From positions 85,901 to 149,900 of the forward strand of contig JAWLHU010000018.1 in assembly GCA_041690255.1 (NCBI GenBank): a DNA stretch of 64,000 nt, in the 5' to 3' direction. Below the pieces are notes generated by a model. The model did not search any database and was not told where the DNA came from. It saw only the letters and a program-made list of their open reading frames with translations. Of the stretch, positions 1 to 8,811 are shown one piece after another; within the stretch, counting starts at the first letter, position 1, and the number at the start of each line of letters is the position of its first letter. Made by a program: the position numbers and the translations under genes. This DNA is from JAWLHU01 sp041690255 (GTDB lineage Bacteria > Bacillota > Sulfobacillia > Symbiobacteriales > Symbiobacteriaceae).

Positions 1-3000
1 GTGTTCGACGGGGCACTAGTGAAGCGGGGCGCATCGTTGACCGGGGTCACGGTGATCGCAAAGGTCTGGGCAGGGGACGTGGCCACACCCCCGTTCGCGG
101 TGCCGCCGTCATCGGTCAGCGTCACGGTCACAGTGGCCGTGCCGCTGGCGTTCGCTGCCGGGGTGAAGCTCAGGGTGCCATTCGGGGCCAGGGCCGGTTG
201 CACGGCGAACAGGTCCGGATTGCTGCTTGTCACGGTGAAGGTCAGCGCCTGGTCCGACTCGTTGGCGGGTCCCGCCGCGATTCCCGTGGCCCAGCCCGTC
301 ACCACCTTGGCCCCGGCATCCTCGAGGACCGTCTGGTCGGCACCCTTCGTGAAGGTCGGGACGTCGTTGATCCCCGTGATCGCAAGGGTGAAGCTCTGCA
401 GCGCCGAGGTGTCCTGACCGTCGTTCGCCGTACCGCCGTTGTCCTGCAGTGTCACCGTGACGGTGACTGTCCCGTAGGCGTTCGGGGCCGGGGTGTAGGT
501 CAGGGTGCCGGTCACCGGATCGATCGCCGGCGGCACGGCGAAGAGGGGCGCATTGGTGGTCTCCGCCGTGAAGGTCAGCACTTGACCCACCTCGCTGGCA
601 GGGCCCGCCGAGATTGCCGTCGCCCAACCAGCCACCGTCTGCGCCCCCGCATCCTCATTCACCGTCTGGTCTGCTCCCTTGGTGAAGGTGGGGCGATCGT
701 TAGCCGGTGTCACCGTGATCGTGAAGGTCTGGGGGACCGCTGCATTCTGACCGTCGTTCTCGGTGCCCCCGTCATCGGTCACGGTCACCGTTACCGTGGC
801 ACTGCCGGAGGCGTCGTTCGCCGGGGTAAAGCTCAGGGTGCCATTCGGGGCCAGGGCCGGCTGCACGGCGAACAGGCCCGGATTGCTGTTGGTCAGCCCG
901 ATCGTGAGCGCCTGGCCCGACTCGTTGGCGGGGCCCGTGGAGATTCCCGTCGCCCAGCCCGTGATCGCCTGTGCCCCAGCATCCTCCAGGACCGTCGGGT
1001 CAGCGCCCTTGACCAGGGTCGGAGCGTCGTTGACCGACTCGATATCGATCACGAAGCTCTGCGGCGCTGAGGTGTCCTGCCCGTCGTTTGCCGTACCGCC
1101 ATTGTCCTTCAGCGTCACCGTGACGGTGACCGTTCCGTAGGCGTTCGGGGCCGGGGTGTAGGTCAGGGTGCCGGTGGCGGGATCGAGCGCCGGCCCTGCG
1201 GCGAAGAGGGCGTCATTGCTGGTCTCCGCCGTGAAGGTCAGCACCTGGGCAGACTCGCTGCCGGGTCCCGCCGAGATCGCCGTTGCCCAGCCGGTCACCG
1301 TCTGGGCGCCCGCATCCTCGTTCACCGTCTGGTCGGCGCCCTTGGTGAAACTCGGTGCGGTGTTCACATCTTCCACGGTGATCGTGAAGCTTGCTGTGGC
1401 CGATCGGTCGTCACCGCCGTTGGCCGTCCCGCCGTCGTCGATCAGCGTCACCGAGACCGTGGCCATGCCGAAGATGTGCGCGGCCGGGGTGAAGGTCAGT
1501 GTACCCGTGCCCGGGTCGATTACCGGGCCGCCCAGGGCCGCAAAGAGCCCGGGGTTGTCCGGGGTCACGGTAAAGGTGAGGGTCTGGCCTGACTCATCTG
1601 CCGGGCCTGCCGCGATGGCACTGGCCCAGCCTTCCACCGTCTGCACTCCTGCGTTCTCCAGGACGGTCACATTGCCGCCAGGCAGGAAGCTCGGGGCGTC
1701 GTTCACCCCGGCCAGCGAGAGCGCAACCATGGTCGAGTCGGTCAGAGCTCCGCCCGCCCCGGTGTTCCCCTGGTCCGACACCGTCATGGTGAGGGTATCT
1801 CCACCGGTGTAGTCGGCCTCCCCGCGGTAGGTCAGCGAGGCAAGGGCTGCGTTGATATCGGGGACCGTCCCGCTGAAGCTGACGTAGGCCTGGCCACTCC
1901 CACCGCTGTTGATGATGAGTCCGGTCATGCTCCCCAGGGTGAGCCTGCCGTGCGAGACGGCGAGGCTGACCACCAGCGGGCCGCTCCCGGCATCGGTATC
2001 GGTGACGGTGAGACCGAGAGCGAGGTCGGTCTCTTCATAGGTGTTCTGGATTCCCGCCGGGGCCGTGATCACCGGCCCATCATTCAGACCGGTCACGGCG
2101 ATGACAAAGCCCTGTGGCGCCGAGGTGTCCACGCCGCCACCGTCCGTACCGCCGTCATCCTGCAGCCGGACCGTCACCGTGGCGGAGCCGTAGGCGTTCG
2201 GTGCCGGGGTGTAGGTCAGGTTGCCGGTGGCCGGATCGACCGTCGGCCCTGCGGAAAAGAGGGCATTATTGCTGGTCTCCACGAGGAAGGTGAGCCCCTG
2301 ACCGGCCTCATAGGGGGCGCCCGGATCGATCGCCCCGGCCCACCCCTCCACCAGCTGGGCACCGGTGTCCTCCTCGATCGTCTGGTCCGCACCGGCGGTG
2401 AAGGAAGGAGCCCGGTTGATAGGGTCCACCGTGATCCGGAAGCTCTGCGAGGCCGACGTATCGACGCCGCCATTGGCAACGCCGCCATTATCCTGCAACT
2501 GCAGGGTGATATCCGCACTGCCGAAGAGGTCGGCCGCCGGTGTGAAGGTGAGGGTCCCGTCTGCCGCAACCGCCGGCCCCGCTGCGAAGAGCGTCGGATT
2601 CGTGTTGCCTGTCACAATGAAGCTGCCGGTCTGCCCGGTCTCTCCCAGAGAGATCGCCGTGGCCCAGTTCGCGACGGACTGCGGACCGGCATTCTCCCAG
2701 ACCGCCTGATCCGGCCCCTTGGTAAATGACGGGGCGTCATTGACCGGGGTGACGCTGATATTGAAAGTCGTGCTGCTGAGGCTGTTGTCACCGTCGGAGA
2801 CCGTGAAATCGAAGCCGTCTGTAGTGGTCTCCGACCCGTTGTGGGTGTACGTCAACCGACCCAGGGTGATATCTTCCTGGGTGAAGCTGTCCCCGTCTGT
2901 GAGACCGGTGCCGCCCAGAGAGAGCGTTCCGTTGGCGGGCGCCCCCTCCAGGGTGAAGGTGAGTGCTGAGGCGCTTGTGTCGGAGTCCTGCACCCGCAGC

Positions 3001-3650
3001 TGTGCGTCGGTGATCGTGGCTGCCGCCCCCTCGTTGACCGAGAGGCCGGCGTTGGTCGCGAGCGTGGGGGGCTGGGTGTACTCCATGTACGTCTCGAAGG
3101 CGAGGTCATAGCCAGGGTGTTCGACCCAACTCGAGAGCTCCTGGTCCGCCGCAAACCAGAGGGTTCCGTCGGCATAGGCCGGGGAGAATGTGTATCCGAC
3201 ATGGGTACTGCGGTCGGGTGGAACGGTGAGGGCAAAGGTGTAGGGCGAACCGGTCGCCACCTGCACCGGGGTGCTGAAGTAGAAGGTGTACCAGCCGGGG
3301 GAAGCGGTGCTCCCAAGCGTCACCGGTGCAGCGGTCTGAAGGAGGGTCAGTTCGTCGGGCTCACCCTGGTAGAGTCTCAGCGTCACCTGCAGGTCGGTGG
3401 CGGTTCCGTCGGTGGGCTGCTTCAGGTAGAGACGAATCCGGGTGACCTTCCCGTTCCACGAAGGCCGGAACGACTGCCCCCACGGCATGCTGGAGTCGAG
3501 GGGGATCACACCGACCTGATCATAGGATTCCTGGTACTGATCCCGGGCGTCTATTGCGAGGGCCGTACCGGGCCGGAACAGGAGCAGTCCAACCACCAGG
3601 AAGAGCAGGAATATTCGACGGAGTGGCGTAGCGGCGGTCGTTGCTGACAC
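1..3650 (-). CDS. Giant secreted protein with tandem Ig/cadherin-like repeats (3' end beyond window)
   Basis: The minus strand is open without a stop from a GTG at 3650 to the window edge, giving at least 1,216 residues; the C-terminus is missing. AAGGGAG about 13 bases upstream is the likely ribosome site. Residues 1-30 form a signal peptide with a hydrophobic LLFLVV-type core ending near ALA. Residues about 30-185 look like a beta-rich carbohydrate-binding-like domain. Then comes a cadherin/CSPG-like repeat (about 190-300), followed by about eight units of roughly 110 residues, most opening with ND-x-P-T/S-F-T-K-G-A-D-Q-T and ending in TFTITVTPVN. One unit (about 2080-1710) is of a different, VCBS-like type. 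The last four units form a 663-bp (221-codon) two-unit super-repeat. Such proteins are normally surface adhesins or S-layer-associated proteins; the anchor would lie outside the window. No enzyme domain is seen. Confidence 0.85.
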   Translation of the reverse strand, partial: MSATTAATPLRRIFLLFLVVGLLLFRPGTALAIDARDQYQESYDQVGVIPLDSSMPWGQSFRPSWNGKVTRIRLYLKQPTDGTATDLQVTLRLYQGEPDELTLLQTAAPVTLGSTASPGWYTFYFSTPVQVATGSPYTFALTVPPDRSTHVGYTFSPAYADGTLWFAADQELSSWVEHPGYDLAFETYMEYTQPPTLATNAGLSVNEGAAATITDAQLRVQDSDTSASALTFTLEGAPANGTLSLGGTGLTDGDSFTQEDITLGRLTYTHNGSETTTDGFDFTVSDGDNSLSSTTFNISVTPVNDAPSFTKGPDQAVWENAGPQSVANWATAISLGETGQTGSFIVTGNTNPTLFAAGPAVAADGTLTFTPAADLFGSADITLQLQDNGGVANGGVDTSASQSFRITVDPINRAPSFTAGADQTIEEDTGAQLVEGWAGAIDPGAPYEAGQGLTFLVETSNNALFSAGPTVDPATGNLTYTPAPNAYGSATVTVRLQDDGGTDGGGVDTSAPQGFVIAVTGLNDGPVITAPAGIQNTYEETDLALGLTVTDTDAGSGPLVVSLAVSHGRLTLGSMTGLIINSGGSGQAYVSFSGTVPDINAALASLTYRGEADYTGGDTLTMTVSDQGNTGAGGALTDSTMVALSLAGVNDAPSFLPGGNVTVLENAGVQTVEGWASAIAAGPADESGQTLTFTVTPDNPGLFAALGGPVIDPGTGTLTFTPAAHIFGMATVSVTLIDDGGTANGGDDRSATASFTITVEDVNTAPSFTKGADQTVNEDAGAQTVTGWATAISAGPGSESAQVLTFTAETSNDALFAAGPALDPATGTLTYTPAPNAYGTVTVTVTLKDNGGTANDGQDTSAPQSFVIDIESVNDAPTLVKGADPTVLEDAGAQAITGWATGISTGPANESGQALTIGLTNSNPGLFAVQPALAPNGTLSFTPANDASGSATVTVTVTDDGGTENDGQNAAVPQTFTITVTPANDRPTFTKGADQTVNEDAGAQTVAGWATAISAGPASEVGQVLTFTAETTNAPLFAVPPAIDPVTGTLTYTPAPNAYGTVTVTVTLQDNGGTANDGQDTSALQSFTLAITGINDVPTFTKGADQTVLEDAGAKVVTGWATGIAAGPANESDQALTFTVTSSNPDLFAVQPALAPNGTLSFTPAANASGTATVTVTLTDDGGTANGGVATSPAQTFAITVTPVNDAPRFTSAPSN

Positions 3651-3796
3651 GGGTGGGTCACGTCTCCCTTCTTGTACAGTGCTGCGATGAAAGAGTGTGT
3701 ATCGTCCATTTCCGACCAATCGATCGGATACTTCCTCACGTGATGGGTGATACCCTGCTCCCAGAGACGAATTGTGTAAAGTGTCGCTGCAATAAT

Positions 3797-3820
3797 GAAG
3801 GCAGGGGACCCCCTGCCTTC
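3797..3820 (-). terminator. Intrinsic terminator after the 3829-4365 gene
   Basis: GAAGGCAGGG pairs with CCCTGCCTTC around a four-base loop, just 8 bases beyond the stop codon of the minus-strand gene ending at 3829. The following stretch on that strand is ATTATTG, only moderately U-rich. The remaining 150 bases to the giant gene's start must hold that gene's promoter, but I could not pick convincing -35/-10 boxes. Confidence 0.6.
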
Positions 3821-3828
3821 GTTTCCTG

Positions 3829-4365
3829 CTATTCCACTTGGGTCTGGATGTTCGCCTGCTGAATGGGGAAGCCGGGCACCTGTGCCGCCCCCGCCCACGG
3901 CAAGCCCTGCACGACCGTCTGGGCCGGCGGGACCATCTGCTGGTAGACCCCGTCCAGGGGGGTGAAGGACCGGGTCATAAACCGGACGGCGGGATTCCCT
4001 TGCTTCTCCGGCTCCTGGAGCACCTGGTTCAGGGCGTTGGTCGCCCCGGTGTAGGCCTGCTGGATCAGGTTCACCTGGTCGATGATCCCCCCCATCACCT
4101 CCGGGGTCCCCCGACCGGAAAGCGCCCAGCGGAGCATGCCGCTGAGGGCGGTGGTACCGTAGAGTCCCTGGAGCGCGTGATTGGTCATCTGCTGGAATGC
4201 TGTGTTGTCACCCACCTGGCGGGCAGCCAGCCAGTGGGCGGCGTAAGCGCTCTGGATCTCGGGCTGGGCCGCCTGGAGCAGCCCCTGCATACGGGAGAGC
4301 GAGCCCGCCACCTCGGCGGACAGGCGGACCGGGTTGCCATCGGGCATCGGCATCGGACGAGCCAT
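3829..4365 (-). CDS. Uncharacterised 178-residue protein
   Basis: ATG at 4365 has GGAGGTG eight bases upstream. The product is soluble-looking, with no signal peptide or membrane segment, rich in Ala, Gln and Met and mainly helical in character. It includes a stretch of alternating small and hydrophobic residues (about 30-130) and ends in a Pro/Gln-rich tail (residues about 145-178). I do not recognise a family. It is monocistronic: a terminator follows immediately and the next gene upstream (methyltransferase) has its own ribosome site. Helical, Gln-rich low-complexity proteins of this size in spore formers are sometimes coat or spore-associated proteins, but nothing here proves that. Confidence 0.65.
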   Translation of the reverse strand: MARPMPMPDGNPVRLSAEVAGSLSRMQGLLQAAQPEIQSAYAAHWLAARQVGDNTAFQQMTNHALQGLYGTTALSGMLRWALSGRGTPEVMGGIIDQVNLIQQAYTGATNALNQVLQEPEKQGNPAVRFMTRSFTPLDGVYQQMVPPAQTVVQGLPWAGAAQVPGFPIQQANIQTQVE

Positions 4366-4436
4366 GAGTACAGCACCTCCGCGAAGATCGCTCTACACCC
4401 CATGTTATGTCGCCCCTGCCCATGTGGTCTCCATCT

Positions 4437-5027
4437 TCAGGTCAGTTCCCGAAAGATCAACTGAACCCCCAGCCCAACCGGCAGTTGGAGGCTCTGATAG
4501 CCCTCGGTGCCTGCCACCCGGTCAATGAAGGGTTGGATCTCGGCAGCGTGCGAGAGCAGATTGTCCACGACGATAAGCCCGCCGGGAACGAGGACCCGCT
4601 GCAGGTCGGGCCACCAGGTCGGGTACTCCGTCCGGTCCGAGTCCAGGAAGATGAACTCATAGCTGCCGATCGGTTGGCTGCGCAGGTGATCGCCCGCATC
4701 GCCCTCGATCAGGGTGATCAGGTCCCCCAACCCGGCTTGGCCAAAGTTGGCCCGCGCCAGTTCCGCCTTCGCCGGCAGGAACTCCAGGGTCGTCACGCTC
4801 CCGCCGAGGGGTCGCACCGCGTCTGCCAACCAGAGCGTCGAGTAGCCATTGGAGGTGCCCACCTCCAAGACTCGCCGGGCGCTGGTCGCACCCACCAGAA
4901 GCGCCAGCAGTGCGCCCGTCTCCGGTGTCACGTTCCGCATCCTCTCCATCTTGTTCGAACGTCCCTGATCATGCGCCTCACCGAACTCGTAGATCTCCCG
5001 TAGCAGGTCCCGCAACCCTGTATCCAT
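4437..5027 (-). CDS. SAM-dependent O-methyltransferase (catechol-OMT-like)
   Basis: 196 residues, the usual length for the bacterial O-methyltransferase family 3. The SAM-binding motif I is VLEVGTSNGYSTLWLA (about residues 52-67). Motif II acidic residue follows in TLEFLPAKAELAR, and the metal/catalytic Asp region is FIFLDSDRTEYPTWW with a following VVDN motif typical of divalent-metal-dependent members. GGAGG lies seven bases before the ATG. The acceptor substrate is unknown; family members methylate hydroxyls of catechols, hydroxamates or small metabolites. It is followed downstream by no clear partner and preceded upstream by the VOC gene, 30 bp away in the same direction, so the two may be co-transcribed. 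Confidence 0.85.
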   Translation of the reverse strand: MDTGLRDLLREIYEFGEAHDQGRSNKMERMRNVTPETGALLALLVGATSARRVLEVGTSNGYSTLWLADAVRPLGGSVTTLEFLPAKAELARANFGQAGLGDLITLIEGDAGDHLRSQPIGSYEFIFLDSDRTEYPTWWPDLQRVLVPGGLIVVDNLLSHAAEIQPFIDRVAGTEGYQSLQLPVGLGVQLIFRELT

Positions 5028-5057
5028 GTAATCGCCTCCGCTGCGCTTGACCCGGCC

Positions 5058-5471
5058 CTAGATCCCCGCCGTGTTGTAGAGCACGACCCGCCAGCCGTCC
5101 GGGTCCTCGAAGGTGAAGCCACGCCGCCCCCAATACGGATTCTCCGGCTCCACCGGCTCATGCCCCATGGCACGGAGCCGCTCGACCAGACCGTCCAGAG
5201 CAGCCTTTTCCGGTATGTAGAAGACCAGCAGGTTATCCTTGGTCGGTGCCGGGCAGGAGCTCCCATGCTCATGCTGGGTGAACTCCAGGTGGTACCCCTT
5301 GCCGGGAAGGCCTACCATGACGCCGTCGTACCCGTCGTGCCCCTCAAAGTGGCCCACCACCGGCAGTCCGAGCCCGTCCCGGTAGAAGCGGACCACTTCG
5401 GCAAGCCGATCTGTCGGGCGGGCCACACGCACCTGCACGGCGGGCAGACCTTCTGGCCATTGCTGTGACAT
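5058..5471 (-). CDS. VOC (glyoxalase/bleomycin-resistance fold) protein
   Basis: 137 residues from the ATG at 5471, which has AAAGGAG ten bases upstream; an ATG three codons earlier is too close to that site. The pattern VRVARPTDRLAEVVRFYRDG opens the first beta-alpha-beta-beta-beta module, with a typical GLGLPVVGHF strand, and the second module ends FEDPDGWRVVLYN, the usual VOC C-terminal signature containing one metal ligand position (Glu in TFEDP). Family members bind metals and act as dioxygenases, glyoxalases or antibiotic-binding proteins; the substrate cannot be inferred. It lies 30 bp upstream of the O-methyltransferase gene. Confidence 0.85.
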   Translation of the reverse strand: MSQQWPEGLPAVQVRVARPTDRLAEVVRFYRDGLGLPVVGHFEGHDGYDGVMVGLPGKGYHLEFTQHEHGSSCPAPTKDNLLVFYIPEKAALDGLVERLRAMGHEPVEPENPYWGRRGFTFEDPDGWRVVLYNTAGI

Positions 5472-5499
5472 TGTATACATTCTCCTTTCAAATGTAAAA

Positions 5500-5526
5500 C
5501 AGGCACCATCTTATTGACGGTGCCTG
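5500..5526 (-). terminator. Intrinsic terminator of the DUF1573 gene
   Basis: CAGGCACC/GGTGCCTG stem with an 11-base loop, followed on the minus strand by TTTTACATTT. It sits 17 bases beyond the TAG at 5543, not beyond the internal TGA at 5732. That position supports the longer read-through product as the real gene. Confidence 0.75.
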
Positions 5527-5542
5527 CTTGGGGAACGATACG

Positions 5543-5953
5543 CTATGACTTCGGTTCCACCGAGTTCGCGTAGACATCGAAGACCAGTTGGGGAGTGGCC
5601 GGGTCGTTGGTGGGCAGGATCACCTGGAAGTGATGCGGACCAGCCATGCCGGGCCCCATGTGATACGGAAAGACGAAACTGGTCGATGCCCCGGGCCCCA
5701 CCACCGTAGAACCTACGGTGACACGGGGCGGTCAGCAGCCCTCCAGCAGCTTGACCTGAGGGTCGCCCAGCTTCAGGTCGCCGTTGCCCTCGTTCTTGAT
5801 CACGAACTCATGGGTCTTCATCTCCGCCGTGGTCAGCACGTCACCGAAGTCGTGCTTCAGCTCCGGCGCCGCCACCTTCGGCGTGCCGCCCGCCGCGCAG
5901 CCGGCCACGAGAATGCTAAGGCCCAGGAGCAGGGCCACCAGGGAGCGTCTCAC
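5543..5953 (-). CDS. DUF1573-domain lipoprotein, probable selenoprotein (in-frame TGA at codon 74)
   Basis: GTG at 5953 has AAGGGAG eleven bases upstream. Residues 1-19 are a lipoprotein signal with lipobox LVAGC. The DUF1573 domain follows: a strand LKHDFGDV, then THEFVIKNEGNGDLKL, the usual start of this Ig-like fold. At codon 74, directly after LLEGC, is TGA (5734-5732). The same frame continues for 62 more codons to TAG at 5543 and completes the domain, including GPHHFQVILPTNDPATPQL. From memory, homologues carry Cys-Cys-Pro at this site, so TGA would give Cys-Sec-Pro. A hairpin fitting a bacterial SECIS starts 2 bases after the TGA. The substrate of the Cys/Sec pair is unknown; an extracellular redox or metal role is inference. 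The alternatives are a nonsense mutation or a sequencing error. Confidence 0.75.
5695..5729 (-). promoter_or_regulatory. Candidate bacterial SECIS hairpin after the TGA codon
   Basis: On the mRNA strand, CACCGTAG pairs perfectly with CTACGGTG around a GTT loop (5720-5702), and GCCCC pairs with GGGGC below it across an asymmetric internal loop. Nineteen bases separate the TGA from the apical loop, and G is its first base. Both match the known rules for bacterial SECIS elements (loop about 16-37 bases from UGA, G in its first two positions). Being inside the coding region, it must also encode protein, which it does without a stop. Confidence 0.65.
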
Positions 5954-6025
5954 GCAACCATCGACTCCCTTCGTTTGGAGTACGCCCATTATACCGGGCA
6001 ATGGGTGGATGAGACAAGCCGTCAG

Positions 6026-7543
6026 CTAGGGCATGACCCGCCAGAACTTCCCGGCGGAGTCCCGTAGGAGGGCGCCGCCGTCCGGGGCCGGCACGACCGC
6101 CGTGCTGCTGCCCGCCGAGCGGGGTGCGACCAGGCGGGTGAAGGCGCCGGTCTCCAGGTCGAACTTGAAGAGCGACTCCTGCCGCTCTGCCTCGCTGCCG
6201 CCCTCGGCCAGGGCGATCACCCAGCGCACCGGCCCGGCACTGCCCAGCACGGCCGCCTGGACCGGGCGCCCATCGCCACCGAAGTAACGCCCGAGCAGCG
6301 GGACCCGCTGCACCACCTGGCCATGCTGAAGTCGGATCGCCTCGACCCGGGAGCCATCGGCACTGCCGGTAACCATGAGCCAGACCGAACCATCCTCGGC
6401 GGCAGCAACCCGGCGGATCTGCTGCGAGCCCGTCAGGCCGGTGGTCATCTGCTCCGTCTGGCCCGCAGCGCTCACCTTGTAGAGCCGGGTCAGGCTGGCG
6501 CCGTAGAGATTCCCCTGCCAGTCGATCTCGGCCGAGAGGAGCCGGTCACCCATGGGAATGGTGGCGGTCACGCCGGAGCCATCGGCAATGATCAGCTCGG
6601 TGCCGTGGCTGAACCAGAGCCGGCCGCCGGCATCGACCGCGAGGAGCGTGGCCCCATTCGCATAGCGCCCGACCTCAGCCATGGCACCATTCTTCAGCCG
6701 GTAGACAACGTCCCCGTCCTCCATGACCAGTTGAAGCCAGGCCGCCTTGCCCGGGGCGGGCAGGAGCCAGAAACCGCGCAGGTCCGCATCGACCGTGTAG
6801 GTGTGGGTCCCGTCGCTAAACGATGGGCGCGGCGACTCTTCCGTGGCGTTGATCGCCCAGACCGGCTCGCCCTCCGCCGGATGGCGGACGATATTCGGCG
6901 CCCCTTCCGTGGTGGATGCGGTCAGGTTCATCCCGACCTGCTTCAGCACCCGCTGGACGATCACCAGCGCCTCGGCCCGGGTGGCGGTGCGCTGCAGCTT
7001 GATGCTGCCATCCTCATAGCCGGTCAGGATCCCATCGCTGATCGCCACGGCGGCCCAGTCCTGGAGCCAGTCCGGGTAGGTGGCCACATCGGGCACGACG
7101 AGATCGATATGCCCGACCAGCCCCTGCTTGCCCACCGCCCGGACGGCGGCGAGCACCATCTCCTGACGGGAGATCTTGGTGTCCGGGCCCAGCGAGGCGC
7201 CGTAATCCGGCGGGAAGAGCAGGCCGCCGCTGACGGCCGCCTGGATCTGCCCCTGCTGCATGGACCAGTGGCTCTTCTCACTGAAGGGTGCGACCATGGA
7301 GGGTTGCGGCTTTAGCTTCACCGCTGCCGCCAGGAGCTTGAAGAACTCGGCCCGGGTGATCGGTTGATCGGGCTTGAAGGAACCATCGGGGAAGCCGCTA
7401 ATGTACCCATCGTTAACGCCGGACTGGATCTGCGTCCGGGCCCAGTGGCCGGCGATATCGTTCAGCGTGGCGGCGTGAGCCGGCGCGGGCAGAGCCGCAC
7501 CCAGAACCGCCACCGATGCGATGACTGCAAGCGAGCGCCGCAT
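6026..7543 (-). CDS. SLH-domain surface protein with beta-propeller-like C-terminal region
   Basis: 505 residues from ATG 7543 (GGAGGA nine bases upstream). Signal peptide residues 1-23 end AHA. Three SLH domains follow: about 24-74 (GYISGFPDGSFKPDQPITRAE), about 86-137 and about 150-201 (ILTGYEDGSIKLQRTATRAE), which normally attach proteins non-covalently to pyruvylated secondary cell-wall polymer. The C-terminal 280 residues consist of repeated short beta-strand units with internal patterns such as GRLWFSHGTE, GNLYGASLTRLYKV and GSVWLMVTG, typical of a beta-propeller (two-component-regulator or NHL type). No catalytic motif is seen. It probably functions as a surface or S-layer-associated protein. 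Monocistronic; its upstream region faces the 7663 gene. Confidence 0.85.
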   Translation of the reverse strand: MRRSLAVIASVAVLGAALPAPAHAATLNDIAGHWARTQIQSGVNDGYISGFPDGSFKPDQPITRAEFFKLLAAAVKLKPQPSMVAPFSEKSHWSMQQGQIQAAVSGGLLFPPDYGASLGPDTKISRQEMVLAAVRAVGKQGLVGHIDLVVPDVATYPDWLQDWAAVAISDGILTGYEDGSIKLQRTATRAEALVIVQRVLKQVGMNLTASTTEGAPNIVRHPAEGEPVWAINATEESPRPSFSDGTHTYTVDADLRGFWLLPAPGKAAWLQLVMEDGDVVYRLKNGAMAEVGRYANGATLLAVDAGGRLWFSHGTELIIADGSGVTATIPMGDRLLSAEIDWQGNLYGASLTRLYKVSAAGQTEQMTTGLTGSQQIRRVAAAEDGSVWLMVTGSADGSRVEAIRLQHGQVVQRVPLLGRYFGGDGRPVQAAVLGSAGPVRWVIALAEGGSEAERQESLFKFDLETGAFTRLVAPRSAGSSTAVVPAPDGGALLRDSAGKFWRVMP

Positions 7544-7662
7544 TACGTAAGGTCCTCCTTCATCATCTGCACTCTTACATGCCAATGACGATGATGAGGC
7601 ACTAAACGTTCAACGTACATTTTTCCATGGAAGATGCACCCGACTCGAAGCGGTCACCCCGG

Positions 7663-8625
7663 TCAATCGGTCGCCTCGCTCCATAAGATCTGTGCCGCCG
7701 GCTCATCCCTGCCCGGCTGCCATAGCCGCAGGCTGGGCTGGGCTCCAGCGGGGGCCCGGAATGTGAGCGTCTGCGGCAGTCCCTCGGGAATGCGGATCAC
7801 CTGGTAGGAGCCCATGGGCCAGTCCGCCGGGAGCGCCGGCTGGATCAGTTCGTGCAGGCTCTCATCGACCGTCTCTATGGTGAAGGGATCGAACGGCCCC
7901 ACCCCCATGCGGACCTGCGGACCGGCAGTGGAGCGAACCGCCAGGTCCGACCCCGACCGGACCAGCAGCATGTACTGGTGTTTCGTGTCAGGGAAGAGCC
8001 GGTAGGTATGGCGCCAGTTCAGGCGGATCTGGACCTCGCCGTTAAGAAGAAGGGCGGTCGCCTCAGGTGGATTGGGCTCATCTTCGAACCGGATGATGCC
8101 GCCCGGCCCCGCATTCTGTGTCATTGACCCGAAGAACGCGGTAAGACTCTCCTTCAGCCTGTCCAGGTCGACCGCCTGGTCGAAGCCGGGCCCCACATTG
8201 CTCTCGGTCAGCCCGGCCCGCAGCGCCTCCTCCAAGCCCCCAATCAGTTCGATGCGCCGCTGCAGCGCTGCGTCGGGCAGGTCGGGGCTCAGGTCCCGGG
8301 CGTACTGGAGCAGCATGGGCAGGTTGTGCTTTGGCATCCAGACCACCTGCCCCTTACGAGAGGGGGCGAGCCGCTCCATCAGGGGGAGCGATTCCTTGTG
8401 GGCCGAGACGAGGTAGCCATGGGCAGCGGAGAGAGCGTCGATCCGCTGTTCTTCGTCGTGGCTCTGCGTCGCTCTGGCCAGTTGCTGGTGCGCCATCTTC
8501 ACATCGTACTTAAGGTTCCCGGTCATGTCGGCGTAATAGGCCTGGCGCCACTGGGCCGCCAGCCAGCCGGCCACGGTCACCGCAGCCAGCAGGACCGCAG
8601 CCATCCACCTCGTCTGCATCTTCAT
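7663..8625 (-). CDS. Uncharacterised membrane-anchored or secreted protein
   Basis: 320 residues from ATG 8625 with GGAGGAT just upstream (a longer in-frame ORF reaches 8733 but lacks a ribosome site). Residues 5-25 form a single hydrophobic segment (MAAVLLAAVTVAGWLA) that is a signal anchor. A helical segment of about 100 residues follows (QLARATQSHDEEQRIDAL and beyond), with a C-terminal beta-rich region (about 190-320) reminiscent of an extracellular Ig-like domain. I do not recognise the family. It precedes the SLH gene in the same direction with 119 bp between, so cotranscription is possible but not shown. Confidence 0.75.
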   Translation of the reverse strand: MKMQTRWMAAVLLAAVTVAGWLAAQWRQAYYADMTGNLKYDVKMAHQQLARATQSHDEEQRIDALSAAHGYLVSAHKESLPLMERLAPSRKGQVVWMPKHNLPMLLQYARDLSPDLPDAALQRRIELIGGLEEALRAGLTESNVGPGFDQAVDLDRLKESLTAFFGSMTQNAGPGGIIRFEDEPNPPEATALLLNGEVQIRLNWRHTYRLFPDTKHQYMLLVRSGSDLAVRSTAGPQVRMGVGPFDPFTIETVDESLHELIQPALPADWPMGSYQVIRIPEGLPQTLTFRAPAGAQPSLRLWQPGRDEPAAQILWSEATD

Positions 8626-8811
8626 TCGGATCCTCCCTCTCCCATTCGTTCCAGCAAGAATTCGGCTCGCTCCACCGGACGAACGGCTCTCACCAGCAAT
8701 GGTGCGCAATTTGTGTATGATGCTTGCACCCATTTAAACAATTGTCCCTTGAGATAGAACTTCTGCAGGGACGGTGCAACCTCCTCCGCCAGCCCTTCTG
8801 TACTCACCCAC

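Noticed and set aside
5732..6001. A complete 89-residue protein ending at the TGA
   Set aside because: It would cut the DUF1573 domain in half; the terminator and continuing frame argue for the longer product, and GTG 5953 has the better ribosome site.
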